A stretch of 64,000 nucleotides of DNA from Misgurnus anguillicaudatus (GCF_027580225.2 NC_073356.2:16955501-17019500); one strand, 5' to 3'. Counted from the first letter of the stretch, positions 10,501 through 19,263 are shown. A program made the numbers and translations. The notes: generated by a model not told the origin, from the sequence alone.

Positions 10501-11557
10501 ATCGCAGAAACATGGTCAGTTATGTTTTAGTTTCTTGTCTTTCTTTGGTTTTGTCTGTCCTTGTGCTGGATGGGAATGTCAGAAGGTATTAGTACTTCAG
10601 TATTAAAGGGACATTCCACTTTTTTTGAAAATATGCTAATTTTCCAGTTCCCCTAGAGTTAAACATTTCATTCTTACAGTTTTGGAATCCATTCAGCTGA
10701 TCTAAGGGTTTGGCCTTGGCACTTTTAGCATAGCTTAGCATAATCCATTGAATCTGATTAGACCATTAGCATCACGCTAAAAATAACCAAAGAGTTTCAA
10801 TATTTTTTCTTTTTAAAACTTGACTCTTCTATAGTTTTCTAGGCAGATATGTCTAGGAACTATAGAGACAAAGCATATATTTTTTTAAAAAGTGTAATGT
10901 CCCTTTAAAATGTACCAAAGTGAGGTCTTGTACCATCCTGACGGATATATTTGTAATAACAACCGGCTGGCTGTATATTTTTGTTAAATAATTTAATATC
11001 ATTTTTATGTTAAATAAGATATTTATATTTGCAGTAGTATTAATAAAGTAGAAGTATTAATATCAAGAATTATGCAATTTTACTGGCTTTGCTATAGACT
11101 AGTAAAGTTAAAATCATAGTGTTGAAGTATATAACACTTGACAGTACATTCACAGTTGGTATCTGCCACTTTCTTGTGTTCATAGGATGACTCATCTCTG
11201 GTGCAGACTGGTCCCAGTAAACCTGGCTGTCTCATATGCCAGACTCACCTGATCTCAGCTCTGGCTAACACTAGAGCATCTGTCAGCAGAGAAGACTGGA
11301 GGAGATACACTGAACTGTGAGCAAACACATTTTACACTCAGTACCGTAAATAAACTTGTACTGAAGTACTCATTAAAATCACCTGAAGTATATTCAATTG
11401 ATGTATAGCCATACTAAGCCATTTCATTATTGTTTTATATAATTGTGTTGGTTTTCTGTTTCTCTTGTGCAGATACGAGTCTTTTGGAGCTTCAAAAGAA
11501 GGCAGGTCTCAGAGCAGTGCTTCATTTAAAGCAGGTCAGAGGGTAACGTTAGCTTAA
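1442..11557 (+). CDS. pex1: PEX1, peroxisomal AAA+ ATPase; 3' part of gene (18 exons, 5' end off window)
   Basis: PEX1 forms a hexamer with PEX6 and extracts ubiquitinated PEX5 receptor from the peroxisome membrane. Joined exons are 1442-1565, 1656-1756, 1845-1939, 2058-2190, 5094-5190, 5284-5454, 5532-5686, 5763-5949, 6022-6182, 6389-6523, 6601-6665, 9304-9446, 9528-9631, 9724-9900, 9996-10202, 10320-10514, 11186-11316 and 11473-11557. All borders are AG/GT and the frame stays open to the TAA, giving about 821 residues against about 1283 in human PEX1. Visible marks are the D1 Walker A (GAKGSGKS) and Walker B (VVLLDDLD), the D2 Walker A (GAPGTGKT) and Walker B (CILFFDEF), and a second-region-of-homology stretch ([18 protein letters not shown]). 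The tail ends in KAGQRVTLA, like the human protein. The D2 P-loop has Ala where human has Pro. The N-domains and earlier exons are missing because the window starts inside the gene. Identity is near certain; exon borders were read by eye. Confidence 0.95.
1656..1756 (+). CDS. pex1: PEX1 exon: linker before D1
   Basis: Reads [10 protein letters not shown] through [14 protein letters not shown], matching human KEFSLSIV and LLSPNLLQKTTIQ. The acceptor is CTCAG and the donor is GTATTA. Confidence 0.88.
1845..1939 (+). CDS. pex1: PEX1 exon: linker before D1
   Basis: Reads [12 protein letters not shown] through GFPSLSSLG and ends in phase 2 (GG). It aligns to human FLKLSSLGG. The N-terminal half is poorly conserved and serine- and aspartate-rich. 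Confidence 0.85.
2058..2190 (+). CDS. pex1: PEX1 exon: start of D1 ATPase domain
   Basis: Reads [18 protein letters not shown], then a PLSREL motif, then GALLITGAK. The last three residues are the first half of the D1 Walker A loop, and the exon ends on a whole codon. The next intron, 2.9 kb, is packed with nested transposons. Confidence 0.93.
3025..4556. mobile_element. hAT element, third level of nest
   Basis: The ends TAGGGCTGTCAA and TTGACAGCCCTA are flanked by exact 8-bp copies GTCGTGAC (3017-3024, 4557-4564). Subterminal repeats of GCGATTAATC and ACGCGTTAAT are present. No intact transposase is seen, so it is non-autonomous. Confidence 0.88.
3502..3726. mobile_element. hAT MITE, innermost level of nest
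   Basis: Runs from TAGTGATGGGTCGTTCGCG to CCGGACTGCCCATCACTA, with exact 8-bp copies ATCCCCTC at 3494-3501 and 3727-3734. The right terminal region is partly duplicated: GCCATCACTA also occurs at 3650-3660. It is the same family as 14547-15318. Confidence 0.88.
5094..5190 (+). CDS. pex1: PEX1 exon: second half of D1 P-loop
   Basis: Begins [19 protein letters not shown] and completes the GAK-GSGKS nucleotide-binding loop begun before the 2.9-kb intron. It continues to [14 protein letters not shown], matching human DAHVERVDCKALRG. Confidence 0.94.
5284..5454 (+). CDS. pex1: PEX1 exon: D1 Walker B
   Basis: Reads [14 protein letters not shown], then the Walker B strand [12 protein letters not shown] and [10 protein letters not shown]. 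In D1 of PEX1 the Walker B has Asp-Asp where canonical AAA domains have Asp-Glu, as in human. Confidence 0.94.
5532..5686 (+). CDS. pex1: PEX1 exon: D1 core
   Basis: Reads [20 protein letters not shown] and [12 protein letters not shown], ending KIPTPDQ, parallel to human IATSQSQQSLHPLL and IQPPNQ. It begins in phase 1, taking A from the previous exon. Confidence 0.93.
5763..5949 (+). CDS. pex1: PEX1 exon: D1 lid helices
   Basis: Reads [14 protein letters not shown], then [20 protein letters not shown], the small alpha-helical lid of D1. It ends in phase 1 at the codon for Asp, which is completed in the next exon. Confidence 0.93.
6022..6182 (+). CDS. pex1: PEX1 exon: D1-D2 linker
   Basis: Reads [19 protein letters not shown] and, before D2, [19 protein letters not shown]. 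This is the conserved lead-in to the D2 ATPase domain. Confidence 0.94.
6389..6523 (+). CDS. pex1: PEX1 exon: D2 Walker A
   Basis: Reads [20 protein letters not shown], then [18 protein letters not shown] and MNFISIK. It carries the catalytic D2 P-loop. The Pro usual at position 2 of the loop is Ala here, a conservative change seen in other AAA proteins. Confidence 0.96.
6601..6665 (+). CDS. pex1: PEX1 exon: D2 pore-loop segment
   Basis: Reads [20 protein letters not shown], the strongly conserved pore-loop and helix segment. It ends in phase 2, and the Arg codon is completed across a 2.6-kb intron that holds a Tc1 transposon and a palindromic MITE. Confidence 0.96.
6693..8322 (-). mobile_element. 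Tc1-family transposon, nearly full length
   Basis: TA dinucleotides (6691-6692, 8323-8324) flank ends CAGTATTGTTCAAAATAATA and the inverse. The terminal inverted repeats are long, about 215 bp (6693-6910 and 8105-8322), enclosing one transposase gene on the - strand. It lies within the PEX1 intron 6666-9303, opposite to PEX1 transcription. Confidence 0.95.
6989..7984 (-). pseudogene. Tc1 transposase with one in-frame premature stop
   Basis: A DD34E-type transposase reads from ATG at 7984 ([11 protein letters not shown]...) to a stop at 6989, 332 codons, close to the usual 340. The N-terminal helix-turn-helix half includes [14 protein letters not shown]. The three catalytic sites are visible: [14 protein letters not shown] and NPIENLW. 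A single TAA at about 7484-7486, after RRPPNS, breaks it. The frame continues unchanged with [14 protein letters not shown], so there is no frameshift. Inactive as read unless the stop is a sequence error. Confidence 0.92.
8358..9274. mobile_element. large palindromic TTAA MITE (reference copy)
   Basis: TTAA at 8354-8357 and 9275-9278 flanks AGGATTAGTCC and the inverse. The arms are several hundred bp and nearly complementary, so the element can fold into a long hairpin. It lies in the same PEX1 intron as the Tc1 element. It is the same family as 21496-22333 but without that copy's clustered T-to-C changes. Confidence 0.85.
9304..9446 (+). CDS. pex1: PEX1 exon: D2 Walker B
   Basis: Reads [19 protein letters not shown] and [18 protein letters not shown], with Walker B Asp-Glu followed by the conserved D2 signature. 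It ends in phase 1. Confidence 0.97.
9528..9631 (+). CDS. pex1: PEX1 exon: D2 second region of homology
   Basis: Reads [19 protein letters not shown] and [16 protein letters not shown], with the Arg-finger residues of the second region of homology. The acceptor is CTTCCAG and the donor is GTCAGT. Confidence 0.97.
9724..9900 (+). CDS. pex1: PEX1 exon: D2 lid
   Basis: Reads [20 protein letters not shown] and, later, [18 protein letters not shown], the sensor-2 and lid helices. It is exactly 59 codons, phase 0 at both ends. Confidence 0.96.
9996..10202 (+). CDS. pex1: PEX1 exon: acidic/serine C-terminal region
   Basis: Reads [32 protein letters not shown] and later [13 protein letters not shown]. 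It matches the human Ser/Asp-rich segment that follows D2. It is 69 codons, phase 0. Confidence 0.95.
10320..10514 (+). CDS. pex1: PEX1 exon: C-terminal region
   Basis: Reads [15 protein letters not shown] and then [18 protein letters not shown], parallel to human EGCQELTQEQRDQLRADI. It is 65 codons, phase 0. Confidence 0.94.
10607..10904. mobile_element. TTAA MITE, AGGGACACTCCAC family, copy A
   Basis: TTAA flanks (10603-10606, 10905-10908) enclose a left arm with AATCCATTCAGCTGATC and GCATAGCTTAGCATAATCC. The right arm is mostly deleted. It lies in the PEX1 intron 10515-11185. Confidence 0.8.
11186..11316 (+). CDS. pex1: PEX1 exon: C-terminal region
   Basis: Reads [14 protein letters not shown] and then [20 protein letters not shown], matching human [20 protein letters not shown]. 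It ends in phase 2. Confidence 0.94.
11473..11557 (+). CDS. pex1: PEX1 terminal coding exon
   Basis: Reads [18 protein letters not shown], then KAGQRVTLA and a TAA stop (11555-11557). The final residues equal the human C-terminus VTLA. Confidence 0.95.
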
Positions 11558-11847
11558 TGAGAGCTTTACAGTACATGCATTTATACAGCTCAGGGCATTA
11601 GAATGTGAATCTTTGTGGTCTTCTTTGCCTTAATTGTAAATGCAGTCTTAAAAACTCATTGCGAGTCTAAATGTGTAAATATAATTAATAGGAGTAATTG
11701 TATCAGGAATTTGACTTGAAATCAGTAGCACCTACTGAATAATAATTTCAAGATCATTTTTTAAGTGATGTGTTTTATGATTTGCTGCTGCTATATGAAA
11801 TGTATGACATCACAAATGTAAAGATGGAAAATATGTAATTAACTTTT

Positions 11848-11853
11848 AATAAA
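11848..11853 (+). terminator. candidate PEX1 polyadenylation signal
   Basis: This is the first AATAAA after the PEX1 stop, 291 bp downstream, in AT-rich unique sequence. It is a single hexamer, so chance is possible. Confidence 0.4.
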
Positions 11854-12056
11854 TGGTAATTGTTATAAGAATTTTGATGCTTGTGTTGCTTTTTGACAGC
11901 ATAAATTTGATCTGTTATATACTTTATTTTCGTCATAATATTTCTAACTTCACAATCCAAAAACTTTCTGTTTCTTCAATTTCTGTAGTGAATTTAAATG
12001 TCTTTAAATGAAGTTTTTCAGTATGGTCTTATTAAAAATATATACAGTACAAGATA

Positions 12057-12347
12057 TTAAAGAGCAACTATCGTCCGATTCACAATTTTAGATTTCCTTT
12101 GTTATGTAAGTGTGTATTAGTACATGTTAACGATATGCAAAAGGTACATTCCCCAAAGTAAACATGTCTGGCTGACGTCAGAGGTATTCAGGCCAATCAC
12201 AATGTACAGATTAGCCGGCCAATCAGGGACACAGCTTTTTTCAGATCAATGAGTTTTGTACAAAATCCGTGCGTTTCAGGAAGACATTGTATTGTATCAA
12301 ATACACAAAATAATGTTGTTTTTTATCAATGAAATGGTTGCACTCTA
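12057..12347. mobile_element. TTAA MITE, AGAGCACCTATT family, copy 1
   Basis: Begins TTAA-AGAGCAACTAT and ends near AATGGTTGCACTCTAAA. It shares GCAAAAGGTACAT and CCAATCAGGGACACAGC with copies at 14261-15583, 37285-37590 and 61449-61655. It lies downstream of PEX1. Confidence 0.75.
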
Positions 12348-12368
12348 AAATATGTACAGAGTTATATA

Positions 12369-13170
12369 CAGTAGTGTGAAAAAGTGTTGCCCCCCTTCCT
12401 GATTTTTTGCATGTTTGTCACACTTTAATGTTTCAGTGTTTCAGATCATGAAACAAATGTAAATATTAATCAAAGATAACAAAAGTAAACACAACATGTA
12501 GTTTTTAACCTGATAAGGAACACTGTGCCGTACACTGTATACCCCCTCCCTTGCACGTGAGGCTGCATAAATGTCATTGTAACTTTGAAGCATTAAATCT
12601 TCAAAATATACGGTCATGCGGCACATCGTTGGAAAGCTTAGACTTTTGGGATTCCATTAAGCGCACACACAAAGCATCATGATTTTTAGCAGTCATAAAA
12701 CTGTAATCTAGTTGTTAGTTACCTTAACCGGGCGGTGCCGATTTAGGATATTTATTTACCTTCAAAATCTTCCCTTTATCTGTTTCGGTGAAATTGTCCA
12801 AAACAAGTTGTTCATAAATCCCCAAAAGTCCAAGGAAATGGAATATCCAAGCCTTTTAATCCAAAACGATTTGTTCATCTCACAATCTTGCTGTCTCTGA
12901 CCTTGCTGTCTGGTTTTCAAGCATGAACCGCCTTTTATAAAGTCATACCATGGAATCTTAACTGGGCCACTTTAAAGTCTTCATTTAGTTTTTCTTCAGC
13001 CATTCAGAGGTGGACTTGCTGATGTGTTTTGAATTGGTGTCCTGCTGCATAACCCAAGTTTGCTTTAGCACTTTTTCACATGTGGGTTTGGATTTTGTTT
13101 TCCCTTCTTAATAAGTGTGACAAACGTGCAAAAAAATCAGGAAGGGGGCTGACACTTTTTCACACCACTG
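12369..13170. mobile_element. TIR element, CAGTAGTGTGAAAAAGTG family
   Basis: The ends CAGTAGTGTGAAAAAGTGTT and (inverted) ACACTTTTTCACACCACTG are followed inward by CCTTCCTGATTTTTTGCA on both sides. TA precedes the left end, and the right flank is altered. It resembles non-autonomous Tc1/mariner elements. There is no transposase. Confidence 0.75.
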
Positions 13171-13193
13171 TTTCAAGAGCTCAGATGCAAAAG

Positions 13194-13430
13194 CTTAAAG
13201 GTGGGGTGCGGGATTTTTAAAAAGCACTTTGGAAAAGGGAGTCGGGCCAACTACCGAAACACACTTGTAGCCAATCAGCAGTAAGGGGCGTGTCTACTAA
13301 CCGGCATCGTTGCCTGGGTTGCGTATGTGTGGGGCGGGTCTATCAAATGAAGGTCCAGATTCTATTGAGGTATGGGCGTGTTTGTTTAGGTGATTTCAAT
13401 GTAATTTTATAAGACTAGCTGTTTCTAGGG
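13194..13430. mobile_element. TTAA MITE, AGGTGGGGTGC family, truncated copy 1
   Basis: Shares GGAAAAGGGAGTCGGGCC and TGTAGCCAATCAGCAGTAAGG with copies at 21470-22532 and 45815-46051. The right end is lost. Confidence 0.7.
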
Positions 13431-13439
13431 GTCTTTTAG

Positions 13440-14250
13440 CGTAGCATCCCTCAGACTGTGACCAATAGGTGGCAGTGTACTCCAAGTGTTTAAAGCCTAA
13501 AGTCCCACATCAATCTGCTGAATCTGTATTCACAGAGCCACTTACCATTTTTGGTAGAAGAGAAGGATCCTCTACTTTATAAGCCTCTGAGGCTTCTGGT
13601 TTATTCTGTGTGTAATGGACACCTGTGAACCCTCCAGGATCTGAGTTCTCTTAAATTGATTTTCTCAAACCTCACATTTCTCACAGTCTCCAGTCCCCTT
13701 GGACATGCCCTGAAGCTACAGCCTCTACACCTTCGCTTCTCATTAACTTTCTCAGCACATCCACAGTTTTGACCTCCTGTAGCTGAACTTTCTTTCTCAC
13801 AGATCTATGAGCTGAATTCAGAGCGACTGGAAAGCATGCCACAGCTAACACATATACACCCTGATGCTGCAGTTTCTGCTGAGTTAAATATAGCAAGCTT
13901 TTGTTTTGTCCCCTGCTGTTGGTACTGTATAGTGTTGTTTTGTTGGTCCACAGGAGCCCATGCACATTCAGCTATCTCAGCCACAACAGACTGAAAACAG
14001 GTGACATCATAGTACAAGAATAGAAGTCACCAGCACTGTGAATGTGGTGTGGTCCAGGATGAAAAACTGCACTCAATTCAGTCTCTATTTATTCACACAG
14101 CTTAGTAGCAGTATATAAATCAGTATTAATAATATGAATCTTGTGGCAGGTAGCAAAATTCAAAATCAATTTTCCAGTCAAGACAAAAGTCAGTTATAAA
14201 AAAAAAGGAAGATTGATCTAATTTGAAGCCGATCTAGTTTGTCAGATTGG
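13440..14250. other. intergenic stretch, nothing recognised
   Basis: Between repeats downstream of PEX1. Open frames up to 94 codons exist on the - strand (13681-13965), but I see no splice context, start context or family resemblance. Confidence 0.5.
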
Positions 14251-14260
14251 TTCTTAAGTC

Positions 14261-15583
14261 TTAAAGAGCACCTATTTTCCGTTTCACGTTTTTACATTTT
14301 CTTTGGTGTGTAAGTGTGTATTAGAACATGTTAACAATATGCAAAAGGTACATACCCCAAAGTAAACAATGACGCGAGTTATCATCTCCAACGTAAATCT
14401 CTTTTCTTGGACTACAACAAACACATGGATTGTAGGCAATAGTTTACTTCCTGAGATTGGTGATGTAGACAAGACCGACATCATAATTTCTTCTGCTTGT
14501 CTCACAGCCTGTAAGTTAATTCCTGTTAGCATTGCATTGTGAGCGATAGTGATGGGTCGTTCGCGAACGAGCCGGCTCCAAGAGCCGATTCTTTGTAACG
14601 AGCGAGAAGAGCCGACTCCCATCAGTGAGAGCCGAATCTTCGTTCGCCGGTAGGCAGGGGCAGGACCTATTTGTATGTGGCACACGATGCGTCCAATCAA
14701 ATGGGAAAACAGACTAGGATTATACCATTATGTGAAAGAAGAAAGGGGGATAGGCGCTCCAAAAACCATTGGTACAGGCCAGGTACACAAAGCGATAGAG
14801 AGAGGCGGGGAAGCAGGATTTAAATGTAAGCGCATTGGGAGAAAGTGTTAGCTTTCCCAAAAAGAAGAAGAAAGTTAAGTCATGAGTGAAAACTGAAAAA
14901 TACTAACTTTGCATTTATTTATTAGGTTTGTTTGCTGTGGTTCTGTTAATTGTTAATTTTTTTTATTAAAGTTTTATTATAATGTTAAATAATAGTGACT
15001 CTGTATTTTTTCCTAACAAAAAATCATAAAAATAAGGCTTTTATAAAAACAATTGATACAAAAATTGCATACCAACACACAAACCATTCACAGTTGCTAA
15101 ATTGGGCTAAAAAATAAGTCTCCCAGTGATACTAAATAAAGAGCCGGAGTCAGAGCCGTAAGAGCCGGCTTTTCTATGAGAGCCGAGCCAGTGGAGCCGA
15201 ATCTTTATTATAATGTTAAATAATAGTAACTCTGTATTTTTTGCTAACAAAAAATCATAAAAATAAGGCCGAGCCAGAAGAGCCGAATCTATGAAAAGAG
15301 CCGGACTGCCCATCACTAGTGAATCTTTCAAACATGGTAAGGAGCGTCACATTTCTGGCTGATATCAGAGGTATTCAAGCCAATCACTACGTACAGATTA
15401 ACTGGCCAATCAGGGACACAGTGCTTTTCAAATTTGTGCGCTTAGTTTCAGGAAGAGTGTGAAATTTGGAGCTACAAAAATGTACGGTTTGTGGGAAATA
15501 ATGTGTTTTTTAAACTACACAAATACATTGTATTATACCAAATACAAAATAACATTTTTACCAATGAAATAGGTGCACTTTAA
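14261..15583. mobile_element. TTAA MITE, AGAGCACCTATT family, copy 2 (split)
   Basis: TTAA flanks (14261-14264, 15580-15583) and inverted ends AGAGCACCTATT / AATAGGTGCACT bound this copy. A hAT MITE at 14547-15318 splits it; without the insertion the halves read continuously like the other copies. Confidence 0.82.
14547..15318. mobile_element. hAT MITE of the TAGTGATGGGTCG family
   Basis: Starts TAGTGATGGGTCGTTCGCG and ends CCGGACTGCCCATCACTA, as at 3502-3726 but longer. The left flank GTGAGCGA and right flank GTGAATCT fit an 8-bp duplication whose right copy lost GCGA. Internal repeats of AGAGCCG occur near both ends. Confidence 0.82.
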
Positions 15584-15589
15584 CTTCGT

Positions 15590-16190
15590 AGCTTTGTTTA
15601 TGCAACTGGCCACTGGTTTTAATACTCAAACTAAGTATTTAACATAAAACAGGAACCCTACAGGAGTGAATGGCCCTTGTTGTGAACCAGCCACAAAATT
15701 GTGAAAGTAAATTATTTCTGCCCACTAGAAGTCCATGGAGACCTTAAGACGTCTTTTGGATATTTCTTTTTTTCCACAAAGATTATTCTTCATCTTTCCT
15801 TGAGCTGTTCATCTGAGGAGGATTGAGGGCCATTGGGTCGAATTTCAGCGGATGAATGACCTCAGATTTAAGTAAGAGAAGATCACTGAAGCCCAGTACT
15901 GTGAGGGATACAGATAAAATGCCATGACAAAAAAGGCTTTCGTGGATTTTAAGATATAACTCAGTGGTTTCTTGGACAGGTATTAGACTAAATGTAAGAG
16001 GTGTCCAAACTGAAAAAAATCTATGACATTTCTTAAAATACATCAGTACCGTTACCCTTTGTTTTGCCTCAAAATGCACACATATATTTGATGACTGTGT
16101 TAATTTCACGGGAATTTCATTTCCAACCGAACCTGAATAACTGCCCGACGTAAGAGCTTTACGTCATCACGACATTAGGTTTTCCCTCGC
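15590..16190. other. intergenic stretch, nothing recognised
   Basis: Unique-looking AT-rich sequence between a MITE and the tRNA gene. A 108-codon open frame on the - strand (15783-16109) has no visible domain. Confidence 0.45.
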
Positions 16191-16196
16191 ACACGT

Positions 16197-16270
16197 GGCC
16201 GGTTAGCTCAGTTGGTTAGAGCGTGGTGCTAATAACGCCAAGGTCGCGGGTTCGATCCCCGTACTGGCCA
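16197..16270 (+). tRNA. tRNA-Ile (anticodon AAT)
   Basis: A complete 74-nt cloverleaf. The acceptor stem GGCCGGT pairs with ACTGGCC (one G-T wobble), with discriminator A. The A box is TAGCTCAGTTGGTTAGAGC and the B box GGTTCGATCCC. The anticodon stem is TGGTG/CGCCA with loop CTAATAA, so the anticodon is AAT. No intron is present and CCA is not encoded, both as expected for a nuclear gene. It matches the canonical vertebrate tRNA-Ile(AAT) at nearly every base. It supplies isoleucine to ATT/ATC codons. Confidence 0.96.
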
Positions 16271-16276
16271 GTTTCA

Positions 16277-16283
16277 TTTTTTT
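16277..16283 (+). terminator. RNA polymerase III terminator of tRNA-Ile
   Basis: A run of seven T begins 7 bp after the tRNA 3' end, which is the standard Pol III stop signal. Confidence 0.85.
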
Positions 16284-16299
16284 GTTTTTCTAATAATTT

Positions 16300-18480
16300 A
16301 TAAAGTATGTATGAGTGCTCTATAAAATAATAATCTTCTGATTTACAATCAATTAACAAATTGGCTTTATAAATCACTTTTAACATAGACTACTGACTAA
16401 TGAAAAGGGCAAGCAAGGATTTGACGTTTTGATGATGTGGACGGTGTTGTGATGAATGTTTATAGGCCTATCCAGATATGGCATTTACTTAATTTCTATG
16501 TTTCAATGTTTGCTTTAATTTCTAATGAAAAGATGTGTTCATTAGTTTTATAACTGCTTGCAGTTTAGTAACTTGTGTATGTTGTGTAACTGTATGTCTT
16601 CCAATTAAATCACTTTTTAGATGTAGCTTAACGCACTAAAATGCTCTGCTGTCGGAACAGAATATTGTAATTTTTTGTACTTTGTCGTGTCTACAACTTG
16701 ATGCGACTCAGATTCACTTTAGTGACTGCTCATGCGCAGTTATGCAGTTCTGCCTGCAGGTGGAGTCGATTTGATTATTGGCAGTGGTAAAGTTGGTTTT
16801 ATGTTTGATTTTTTTTATATTCATATTCTAACTCTCTCTTCATTCCACGTTTTGAGGACAAACTAGCATAAATGTACATTAAAAAGGCCCTCTTCATAGC
16901 ACAAGGCTTAAAATCAAAGAAAAAATATACAGTTTAACCAAATGATTTTATGACATCGTACCAACACATAAATGTTCCAAAAAATGCCCCCTTCATAGCA
17001 CAAGAGAAATATGCATTTTATACGTTTTATAGTAATTTAATTTTTACATTTTAAATGCACGTAATTCTCTAAATCCATTAAACTCCAAGAGCTTATGTCT
17101 TAGAGATGTAAAAAACCAAATGCAAATTACTCATAATAATCCCCCCTCCATAACACATGAGCTATGTTGGGCATTTTCCAAAAGTAACATTTGATAAAGA
17201 TTATTTTATCCCTTTAACTCCATTAACCTCCAATATCATATTTCCTAGTCTGTCAAACCAACTGCAAATACCTCAGAATAATCCCCCCTCCATGACTTAT
17301 ATGAATATATAAAATGTAAAAAATATTAAATCTGCCCCCATATTAATGTGTCTTGCTTCTATCAAACTTTTGAAATGTAAACTAATGTGTACTGTGTATC
17401 ATTTTTGCAGTCATTAAAAATTTATTGGCATTTATCTGCTAAATAACTTGATGAAAATAAAGAATTTTTGGGACATCATGACATCTATTTTGGGGATGTA
17501 TGCCACAATTTGTGTGAATCAGATAAATGGCATTACAAAATAAAACTGTCATAACTGCTTTTTGAAGAAAAATGAAAAACAAAACTTCTCTAAATGCAAT
17601 AACGCCAGGTGAACAGATGTTACAAAAACTGCCTGTGTCTTATTTCACCTAAAAACAAAGAAATGATTTTGCATAAAGACAATGAGACCTATTTTTAAGA
17701 GCATTAAGATGTTTTTAGTAGTCTGACATTTTTAATGACACTTAAGCACCATTTCTCAAACCTTCTTTAAAAAAACAACAACATAATTATAATTAATGTA
17801 ACATTTTTTGAAATACAAGTTGGGTGTGTTTTGATCTTGCTGGTGGAGTTAGCAAACAACCAATTTTTGTTGAATTTATGAGAAAATGAGAAGCCTCACC
17901 ATGAATGGCTTTTTGTAGCTAGTTGTAAGGGTACATTACATGTACACTTGTTATGGCAGAGCATCATGGGATTGAATGAGCGTACTCGATAATGTCCACT
18001 ATGGTTTCAGACACCACTACAATAGTGCACAATATAACTGTATATGGGGCTATTTCAGGGACAAGGTGAAAATTGCAAAGGAGAAAACAATAGTGTAATG
18101 ACCCCTTATTACATATACTTGAAACCTAGAAAATAAATCAAATTCATGCCATTGGCATCAGATGCAATAACAACCGTCTGTTGAGATGAGGCAGTAAAAA
18201 GGGAAATAACATAAACTGACAAGCTGTTTACTAACAGTTTGGATCCGTTATTACCACATGGCTCTGAAAATCACTGAAGAGATGCTTTTCTTGTCCTCAC
18301 CTCAGTTGTTTGAGACAGCAGTGGTCAGTGATTCTGTTTGCGGATACTAAACCAATGCCTAAAATACTCAAGTGTGTACAGTATTTCAAACAAAATGAAC
18401 ATTTCTTTTCTCTCATAAAGGTTCCCACCACAACATTTATACAGGAAGTATCAAAATGTAAATAATTATTATACAATGTT
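16300..18480. other. intergenic region with weak repeats
   Basis: No gene is seen. Four degenerate copies of a segment carrying CCCTCTTCATAGCACAAG or CCCCCCTCCATAACACATG occur at about 16884, 16980, 17138 and 17280. The remainder is AT-rich and unrecognised. Confidence 0.5.
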
Positions 18481-18483
18481 CAT

Positions 18484-19263
18484 ATAACGTGTAGAGCACT
18501 GTGTTAGTAGCACACAAGGTTGTGGGTTTGATTCCCAGGAAGCACACATAAAATGTATACCTTAAAGGGACACTCCACTTTCCCTGAAAATATTCTCATT
18601 TTCCAGCTCCCCTAGAGCCAAACACCCGATCTCCACCATTTTGGAATCCATTCAGCCGATCTCCAAGTCCGGCGCCACCACCTCCAGCACAGCCCAGCAC
18701 AATCCACTGAATCTGATTAGACCACTAGCATCGCGCCAAAAACAACCAAAGAGTTTAGATATTTTTATACTGTCATTCTAGCATAATAATCAAGGACTTT
18801 GCTGATATTGATATCATGATATTACGCAGCACCCGAAAATAGCCCCCTTGGTAACTTTCAATAGCATGGCACTATTTTTGGGCACTGTGTAATATCATTG
18901 CGCCTCTTGCAGCCATGTTACGGCAGCAAAGTCCTTGATTATTACGCCAGAATGAGAGTATGAGAGTTTCCGTCGGTCTTAGTACACGATGTAACTACCG
19001 AAGAAAAATATTGAAACTCTTTGGTTATTTCTTAGGGCGATGCCAATGGTCCAATCAGACTCAATGGATTATGCCAAGCCACGCCAAAAGTGCCAGCGCC
19101 AGACCCGAAGATCAGCCGAATGGATCCCAAACGGCAAACATCAAATGTTCAACTCCAAGGGAGCTGGAAAATAAGCACACTTTCCAAAAAAAAGTGGAGT
19201 GTCCCTTTAAATGCACCGTTAAGTTGCTTTGAATAAAAATAATACTAAATGCATAAATGTAAA
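18484..19263 (+). repeat. tRNA-derived SINE, split by a MITE
   Basis: The head (18484-18561) has GTAGAGCACTG and a B-box-like GGGTTTGATTCCC. The tail (19211-19263) reads TAAGTTGCTTTGAATAAAA and AAATGCATAAATGTAAA. The same tail follows a similar head at 60533-60647. The pieces are separated by the MITE at 18566-19206, inserted at a TTAA. Confidence 0.75.
18566..19206. mobile_element. TTAA MITE, AGGGACACTCCAC family, copy B (T-to-C hypermutated)
   Basis: TTAA at 18562-18565 and 19207-19210 flanks a palindrome with arms 18566-18775 and about 19008-19206. The core is an inverted repeat of TCAAGGACTTTGCTG. By eye, copy B differs from copies A, C and D by about 24 T-to-C changes in the left arm and about 16 in the right. 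There are almost no reverse or complementary changes. It lies about 1.1 kb past the ELMO1 stop, so it may be in that gene's 3' UTR or read-through. Confidence 0.85.

Noticed and set aside
13681..14017. Small - strand frames between PEX1 and ELMO1
   Set aside because: No recognisable family, overlapping frames and no splice or promoter context.
14284..14700. 138-codon - strand frame
   Set aside because: It spans the border between a MITE and an inserted hAT, so it is chance coding in repeats.
18484..18550. Second tRNA gene suggested by GGGTTTGATTCCC
   Set aside because: The cloverleaf cannot be completed and the same sequence plus tail recurs at 60533, so it is a SINE.
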